64,000 bases of DNA from Terrisporobacter petrolearius (GTDB lineage Bacteria; Bacillota; Clostridia; Peptostreptococcales; Peptostreptococcaceae). The notes beneath the pieces are model-generated. The model saw nothing but the letters and a program-made list of their open reading frames with translations. It searched no databases and had not been told where the DNA came from. The translations under genes and the position numbers were made by a program. The stretch is taken from NCBI RefSeq assembly GCF_032598785.1, contig NZ_CP102984.1. One strand, 5' to 3'. How positions within the stretch are numbered: position 1 is the stretch's first letter; each line of letters begins with the position of its first letter. Shown here piece by piece: positions 59,175-64,000 of the stretch.

Positions 59175-61043
59175 TTATAGAGCTATAACCTTACTCATTA
59201 GAGAATTACTTCTCTTTATAAATAAGTCTAATTCTTCTGCATTTAATTCTTTATTTGCAAGTAGAGCTAAATCTACTATTTGATTACAAATCACATCTAT
59301 TTCTTCTTTTTTATCTTCACTGTCTTTTAATGAAACTAATTTTTTCACTAATGGGTTACTCTTATTTATAACTAAAGTTTTTTCTTCTTTTAAGTCCATT
59401 CCAAAACTCATTCCAGCAAATCTAGATCGCATTTCCATCATTCTTCTAGACTCTTCTGATACTAAAATCATAGCTGGTGTTTCTTCATTTTTAAGACTTT
59501 CCACTGAATATTTTTCTACTCTTTCATTTATAACAGACTTGAATAATGAAGTTATTTTTTCATCTTCTTCTTTATTTTCTCCACTATCTTTGTCTTTTAG
59601 TACGTCTGATAAATCTGAGTCTATTCTATTAAACTTAGTTCCCATTTCTTTGTATTCTATAAATGAAATAAAATTGTTGTCTATTGTACTATCTAATACA
59701 ACTGCATTTAATCCATAATCTTTAAATAGTTTAACATATTGAGATTGTTGATCCACATTGTTTACATAGAAAACTTTATTTTCATGCTTTTCTTTTGCTG
59801 CTTCTAGATAATCTGTTAATGTTATATATTTTCCATCTATATCTTTATATAAAATATAATCTTTTACTTTGTCATAGAAACCTTCATCTTTCAAACAACC
59901 AAACTTGATGAATATTTGTATATCATCCCAGAATTTTTCATACTCTTCTCTACTATTTTTACATAAAGATTTAAGCTTATCTGCAACTTTTTTAACTATA
60001 TGTTTAGATATTTTACTTACATCTCTGTCATTTTGTAAGAAACTTCTAGACACATTTAAAGGTAAGTCTGGACAGTCTATTACACCTTTTAGTAATAATA
60101 AGAACTCTGGTATAACTTCTTTTATATTATCTGCTACGAATACTTGATTGTTATAAAGTTTTACTTTACCTTCTACTAATTCAAACTCATTGTTTAATTT
60201 AGGGAAGTAAAGAATTCCTTTTAAGTTAAATGGATAATCCACATTTAAATGAATCCAGAATAATGGTTCATCAAATACATTGAATACCTTTCTATAAAAC
60301 TCTTTGTATTCTTCATCTGTACAATCTTTAGGTGATTTTAACCATAATGGATTAGTATCATTTAATGCTGTTGGCTTAGTTTCTTCCTCGCCTTCCTTAA
60401 CTTCTGCATCTTCATCTTCCACATATATTTCAACAGGTAAGAAAGAACAGTATTTGTTTATTACACTTCTTACTTCATATTCATTTAAAAATTCTTCACT
60501 ATCTTCAGCTAAGAATAATGTTATTGTAGTTCCTCTTGTAGTTCTTGTTCCTGATGGACTTATTTCAAATTCAGTTCCACCTTCAGATATCCATCTTACA
60601 GGCTCTGCTCCTTCTTGGAAAGATAATGTATCTATTTCAACCTTTGTAGATACCATGAATGCTGAATAAAATCCTAATCCAAAGTGACCTATAATATCAG
60701 TTTCTTCCATTCTATCTTTATACTTATTGAAGAAGTCTTCTGCTCCAGAAAAAGCAACTTGATTTATGTATTTGTCTACTTCTTCTGCCGTCATTCCTAT
60801 ACCATTGTCGCTAAACTTTATAGTTTTATTATTCTTACTTACTGATACTGTAATTTTATATTGTTCATCTTGAGAATTTTTAACTTCACCAAGTGAAACA
60901 AGTCTTTTATATTTGCTTACAGCATCGCAACCATTACTTATTAATTCTCTTATAAAAATGTCTTTGTCTGAGTATAACCATTTCTTAATTATTGGAAAAA
61001 TATTTTCTGTATCAATTGAAATACTACCTTTTGTTACTTCCAT
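59175..61043 (-). CDS. htpG: Hsp90-family chaperone HtpG
   Basis: This ATP-dependent cytoplasmic chaperone has 622 residues. The ATP-binding GHKL motifs are ELISNGCDAVSKY, FSDNGIGMT and GHFGLGFYSAFMVS, followed by the middle domain (NVSRSFLQND) and dimerisation end. Start ATG 61043 follows TAAGGAGG; a longer frame to 61130 has no ribosome site. Transcription starts from a promoter overlapped by a CIRCE element, so HrcA control is expected. Confidence 0.95.
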   Translation of the reverse strand: MEVTKGSISIDTENIFPIIKKWLYSDKDIFIRELISNGCDAVSKYKRLVSLGEVKNSQDEQYKITVSVSKNNKTIKFSDNGIGMTAEEVDKYINQVAFSGAEDFFNKYKDRMEETDIIGHFGLGFYSAFMVSTKVEIDTLSFQEGAEPVRWISEGGTEFEISPSGTRTTRGTTITLFLAEDSEEFLNEYEVRSVINKYCSFLPVEIYVEDEDAEVKEGEEETKPTALNDTNPLWLKSPKDCTDEEYKEFYRKVFNVFDEPLFWIHLNVDYPFNLKGILYFPKLNNEFELVEGKVKLYNNQVFVADNIKEVIPEFLLLLKGVIDCPDLPLNVSRSFLQNDRDVSKISKHIVKKVADKLKSLCKNSREEYEKFWDDIQIFIKFGCLKDEGFYDKVKDYILYKDIDGKYITLTDYLEAAKEKHENKVFYVNNVDQQSQYVKLFKDYGLNAVVLDSTIDNNFISFIEYKEMGTKFNRIDSDLSDVLKDKDSGENKEEDEKITSLFKSVINERVEKYSVESLKNEETPAMILVSEESRRMMEMRSRFAGMSFGMDLKEEKTLVINKSNPLVKKLVSLKDSEDKKEEIDVICNQIVDLALLANKELNAEELDLFIKRSNSLMSKVIAL

Positions 61044-61181
61044 GTTTATCCTCCTTAAACCTATACCTTTATAAATTTTAATTATTTTCGAATAACAAAA
61101 TGCAAGGTAGGGGAATAAATAACCTTGCATTTTAAGGGCTTTAATTTAATTTTAGCATACTTACTATTTATCCCCATTTTA

Positions 61182-61225
61182 ATTATAAAATCTTTTTATT
61201 AGCACTGTCAAGCATTGAGTGCTAA
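61182..61225 (-). promoter_or_regulatory. CIRCE element and promoter of htpG
   Basis: TTAGCACTG-N9-GAGTGCTAA at 61199-61225 differs from consensus CIRCE by one base in the left arm. On the minus strand TTGACA (61211-61206) lies across its centre and TATAAT is at 61187-61182, with an 18-bp spacer. HrcA bound here would block the -35. Confidence 0.9.
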
Positions 61226-61247
61226 TAAAAATTTAATTTTTTTATTG

Positions 61248-61685
61248 CTAATCAATAGTAATATATTTTATCTCTTCTTCTTTTTTTCCTACCTCTTTAG
61301 GGAATGTAAGTTTTAATATTCCATTGTTAAAACTTGCTTTTATATCTTCTTCTTTTAAATTTTCTCCTACATAGAAGCTTCTTGAACATTTTCCACAATA
61401 TCTTTCTCTTCTTATATAGTTTCCTTTTTCATCTTTATCTTCTTTTGATGTATTCTTCTGTGCTGTTATTGTCAAATATCCATCTTTAAGCTGAGCTTTT
61501 ATATCAGATTTATCATATCCTGGTAAATCCATGTCAAGGATATAGTTATTACCTTTTTCTTGTATATCTGTTTTCATAAGTTTTGTAGTGCTGCTATTTG
61601 TAAAGAATGGATCTCTGAACATGTCATCAAACATATTGTCAAATAAACTAAATCCTAAATTGTTATTCATTGGTACTAATTTCAT
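61248..61685 (-). CDS. small heat-shock protein, Hsp20/alpha-crystallin family
   Basis: This 145-residue holdase chaperone has a central alpha-crystallin domain: YILDMDLPGYDKSDIKAQLK, then GYLTITAQK, and the C-terminal NGILKLTFPK. ATG 61685 follows AAGGAGG with normal spacing. It is the counterpart of clostridial Hsp18. CIRCE-controlled promoter upstream; htpG follows on the same strand with its own promoter. Confidence 0.93.
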   Translation of the reverse strand: MKLVPMNNNLGFSLFDNMFDDMFRDPFFTNSSTTKLMKTDIQEKGNNYILDMDLPGYDKSDIKAQLKDGYLTITAQKNTSKEDKDEKGNYIRRERYCGKCSRSFYVGENLKEEDIKASFNNGILKLTFPKEVGKKEEEIKYITID

Positions 61686-61801
61686 AATCAATTCCTCCTT
61701 ACATTTATCTCATTACTTTGCTTAAGTAAAAAGATAAGTTTAAATTTTAATATTATTTTTTATTTACTATGATTTGTTCTTTGTTTGTTTTCTTACTTAT
61801 T

Positions 61802-61843
61802 ATTATAATCATTTTGTTAGCACTGTCAAGTGATGAGTGCTAA
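61802..61843 (-). promoter_or_regulatory. CIRCE element and promoter of hsp20
   Basis: TTAGCACTG-N9-GAGTGCTAA lies at 61817-61843. On the minus strand TTGACA (61829-61824), a 16-bp spacer and TATAAT (61807-61802) overlap it. The same single departure from consensus as at htpG is explained by the -35 hexamer using that base. The rest of 61686-61961 is AT-rich leader. Confidence 0.92.
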
Positions 61844-61961
61844 TTTTTTTTAATTTTTTTCTACAATAGTCATTATATTAATAATCTTACAAAAAATGTT
61901 CACAATACACCCTTGAAATAAATAGGTTTTAATTGATAAATAAGAATTCATTTTTATAAAA

Positions 61962-62002
61962 ACACCCCAATCGTTAAAATTTCTGTTCAACAATTGGGGT
62001 GT
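61962..62002 (-). terminator. terminator now separated from its gene by an IS
   Basis: ACACCCCAATCGTT (61962-61975) pairs with 61989-62002 (13 of 14), followed by TTTTTAT on the minus strand. It was probably the terminator of the ABC permease gene at the right edge, before the IS3 element inserted between them. Confidence 0.75.
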
Positions 62003-62050
62003 AGCACAACTTCTCGTTACTGTTCTTTTCTATTAAGTTACAATTCATTA

Positions 62051-63511
62051 TAAAATGGACCCTTTGTCAAGGACACTAGAAAAAACGACTGGCTAAGCCG
62101 TCATTAAAAGTTGACTTCTATACTTATTAGGAGTCAGCTTTTTTAAATTCCATTGACATCTATAATTATTGTAATAATCCATATAATTATCTACCATAAA
62201 TTGTAATTCTTCTAATGTATTGCAACTTTTATAGTCTATTTCATCTTTCATATGACCAAAGAATGATTCTTGAGGAGCATTATCCCAACAATTGCCTTTT
62301 CTAGACATAGATTGTCCTAAATTGTATTTTTTAAGAAGTTTTTGAAAAATAGGACTTGTATAATGGGACCCTTGATCAGAATGAACAAAAGCATCTTTAT
62401 GTAATTTTAATGATTTTAAGTTAATTAAATTATCTATAGTTTTAGTTACGATATCTATAGCTAAACTATTTGATAAATTATAGGCTAATATTTCATTAGT
62501 TGAAGAATCCTTTATTGTTGATAAATATGCCATTTTACAATTGCCGTAAGGCATATATGTTATATCTGTTAATAAAACTTTCCCCGGAATTTTTTGTTTA
62601 AACTTTCTATTTAGCATGTTCGGAACAACTCGATGTTCCTGAGTAGCCTTCATCATACGTTTTTTTGTATTAGCTTTACGTATCGGACAAATAATATTAT
62701 ACTTCCTCATTATTCTTTGAATTTTCTTTCTGTTCATTTTTATTCCAAATTCATTTTCTAATGTCATCTTTATAGACCTAGAGCCTCTTTTATATCCACG
62801 GTGATTAAATGCTTTTAATATAATATCTCTTGATTTTATATCTCTATCTTCTTTTATATCCCTATAATCTTTTGTTTTAAGGAACCTATAATAACCAGAA
62901 GTGGATACATTAGCTATCTTACACAAATGCCTTACCATTCCAGTTAAATTAAAATTATAAATCAAACCTTTTATCAGTCCAAATATTTTAGATGCTTGTA
63001 ATTTACCTTTTTTCACCTGCCTTTCGCTCCATTCTAACTTTTTTATGAATTCAAGCTCCGCTTTTAGATATTCTATCTCAGCATCTTTTTTAGCTAAATT
63101 TTCTTCCATTGTTAACTCTCGACTAATAGGTCTTCCAGAATTTAATGATCTTTTATCTTCTAATCCTGTCACACCTCCACTTTTAAACATTTTTCTCCAT
63201 CTATAGCTAGCCTGTTTAACACGAGCAGTACCAAGTATTTCTATATCAAAACCAGCACCTTCAAATATTTGCCTTATATTTTTTCCTCTCTCATACTCAC
63301 CTATAAATAATAGTTTAAACTCATCAGTATATGTAATTGCATTTTCACTTACGCTTTTAACATACTTATTTTCAGATAATTTATTAATCTCTTCTTTAGA
63401 AAATAGTTTTTTGTTCATAATTACTCAACTCCTTAATGAATATTTTACACAAAAATAAACCCTATACAAGTAAACACTTTTTCTAGTATCCACTTTATAG
63501 GGTCCATTTTA
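62051..63511 (-). mobile_element. IS3-family insertion sequence
   Basis: Ends match as inverted repeats: TAAAATGGACCC at the left and the same on the minus strand at the right, with ACTAGAAAAA further in on both sides. With these ends a 3-bp repeat TTA (62048-62050 and 63512-63514) is the target duplication, as known for IS3. If the element starts at the conventional TG, its limits are 62056-63506 instead. It contains one intact transposase gene. Confidence 0.88.
62093..63418 (-). CDS. IS3-family transposase encoded as a single frame
   Basis: This 441-residue protein combines OrfA and OrfB functions. N-terminal helix-turn-helix domains (SYRWRKMFKSGGVTGLEDKR) are followed by a leucine-rich linker and the rve DDE core: D in LLTDITYMPYG, D in VHSDQGSHYTS and E in GNCWDNAPQESFFGHMK. 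Most IS3 elements make this fusion by programmed frameshift; here it is one continuous frame. Apparently intact. Confidence 0.92.
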   Translation of the reverse strand: MNKKLFSKEEINKLSENKYVKSVSENAITYTDEFKLLFIGEYERGKNIRQIFEGAGFDIEILGTARVKQASYRWRKMFKSGGVTGLEDKRSLNSGRPISRELTMEENLAKKDAEIEYLKAELEFIKKLEWSERQVKKGKLQASKIFGLIKGLIYNFNLTGMVRHLCKIANVSTSGYYRFLKTKDYRDIKEDRDIKSRDIILKAFNHRGYKRGSRSIKMTLENEFGIKMNRKKIQRIMRKYNIICPIRKANTKKRMMKATQEHRVVPNMLNRKFKQKIPGKVLLTDITYMPYGNCKMAYLSTIKDSSTNEILAYNLSNSLAIDIVTKTIDNLINLKSLKLHKDAFVHSDQGSHYTSPIFQKLLKKYNLGQSMSRKGNCWDNAPQESFFGHMKDEIDYKSCNTLEELQFMVDNYMDYYNNYRCQWNLKKLTPNKYRSQLLMTA

Positions 63512-63515
63512 TTAA

Positions 63516-64000
63516 CTATATAGTTTGTTTTTTTCCAAAATATTTGATCAAATATATTACAATCGGTATAAATATAACTACTAGACTTATTAATAATGTT
63601 GAGTACATCACTGGTGTTCCCAGAATATTATAAGTACTAGAATTTACAAACATACTCTCTATTTTAATAGCTTCTGCTAAGTTCATTTCCCTAAATACCC
63701 TTCCTACTGAATCCATTGGAATAAAATTTCCGAAAAATGCTGGAATATAGTACAAACCTAAACTTAATAATAGAGATATCATATTATTTTTTACTAATAA
63801 TGACATCAGCATAGTTACTAAAGAATATAATATTGCTCCTATAAAACTGATTCCTAATCCTGTTATATAAAAATCAATAACTCTCATATCGAAAGGTGTA
63901 TTTGTATAGTATTTAAATAACTCTAAAGGTGCATCCCACCCTCTAAACTCATATAGTAAGGCTCCAATCATATGTACAACATTGATTATAATAAATATTG
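63516..64000 (-). CDS. ABC-2-type permease, C-terminal part (5' end beyond window)
   Basis: The frame is open to the right edge, so only the last 161 residues or so are seen. They hold four to five hydrophobic helices, including ISFIGAILYSLVTMLMSLLV and LGTPVMYSTLLISLVVIFIP, like permeases of bacitracin/lantibiotic export systems. The partner ATPase must lie outside. The IS3 element begins 4 bp after its stop codon. Confidence 0.75.
   Translation of the reverse strand, partial: IFIIINVVHMIGALLYEFRGWDAPLELFKYYTNTPFDMRVIDFYITGLGISFIGAILYSLVTMLMSLLVKNNMISLLLSLGLYYIPAFFGNFIPMDSVGRVFREMNLAEAIKIESMFVNSSTYNILGTPVMYSTLLISLVVIFIPIVIYLIKYFGKKQTI

Overview
The window looks like a chromosome segment of a low-GC anaerobic member of the Clostridia, most likely family Peptostreptococcaceae. 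This rests on the very AT-rich intergenic DNA, an [FeFe] hydrogenase operon, a uvrBA-uvrC-hprK string, GTG/TTG starts with strong GGAGG sites, and a complete rRNA operon. The 16S variable regions resemble, from memory, Terrisporobacter or close relatives; that placement is tentative because no alignment was run.

Left part (1-22.5 kb) is accessory and decayed. After the 5' part of cysS comes a methyltransferase gene broken by an IS21-family element, whose ends and 6-bp target duplication can be read exactly. Next are unknown fragments, three GNAT acetyltransferases with a TetR regulator whose consensus promoter lies under a perfect palindrome, and a metallo-beta-lactamase-fold hydrolase. Then follow the remains of a Gabija-like defence pair (class 2 OLD nuclease C-terminus plus UvrD-like helicase with two in-frame stops) and a frameshifted CPBP protease. 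After these come a response regulator / ABC transporter / histidine kinase module of the peptide-antibiotic-resistance type, and a short UvrA paralogue diverging from a WYL regulator. Dispersed non-coding repeats link three intergenic regions here.

Central part (22.5-45 kb) is core genome: rlmD-type and rsuA-type rRNA modification genes, fba, an electron-bifurcating-type hydrogenase operon (hydC-hydB-hydA) with candidate Rex sites, hprK, uvrC, uvrA and uvrB (with a GAAC-N4-GTTC LexA-type box). It ends with an rRNA operon on the minus strand: 16S, tRNA-Ala, 23S, 5S, then seven tRNAs (Thr, fMet, Glu, Gly, Val, Asp, Lys), preceded by two tandem promoters.

Right part (45-64 kb) holds a cadC-cadA metal efflux operon with a perfect operator, a methionine/proline-rich repeat protein, several unrecognised conserved-looking genes, and a DUF5685 / TPR-cysteine-string / membrane-protein gene string. 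It continues with an RND exporter carrying a 200-residue coiled-coil insertion plus its TetR regulator, and htpG and hsp20, each under a CIRCE element overlapping its promoter. An IS3-family element at the end separates an ABC permease gene from its likely terminator.
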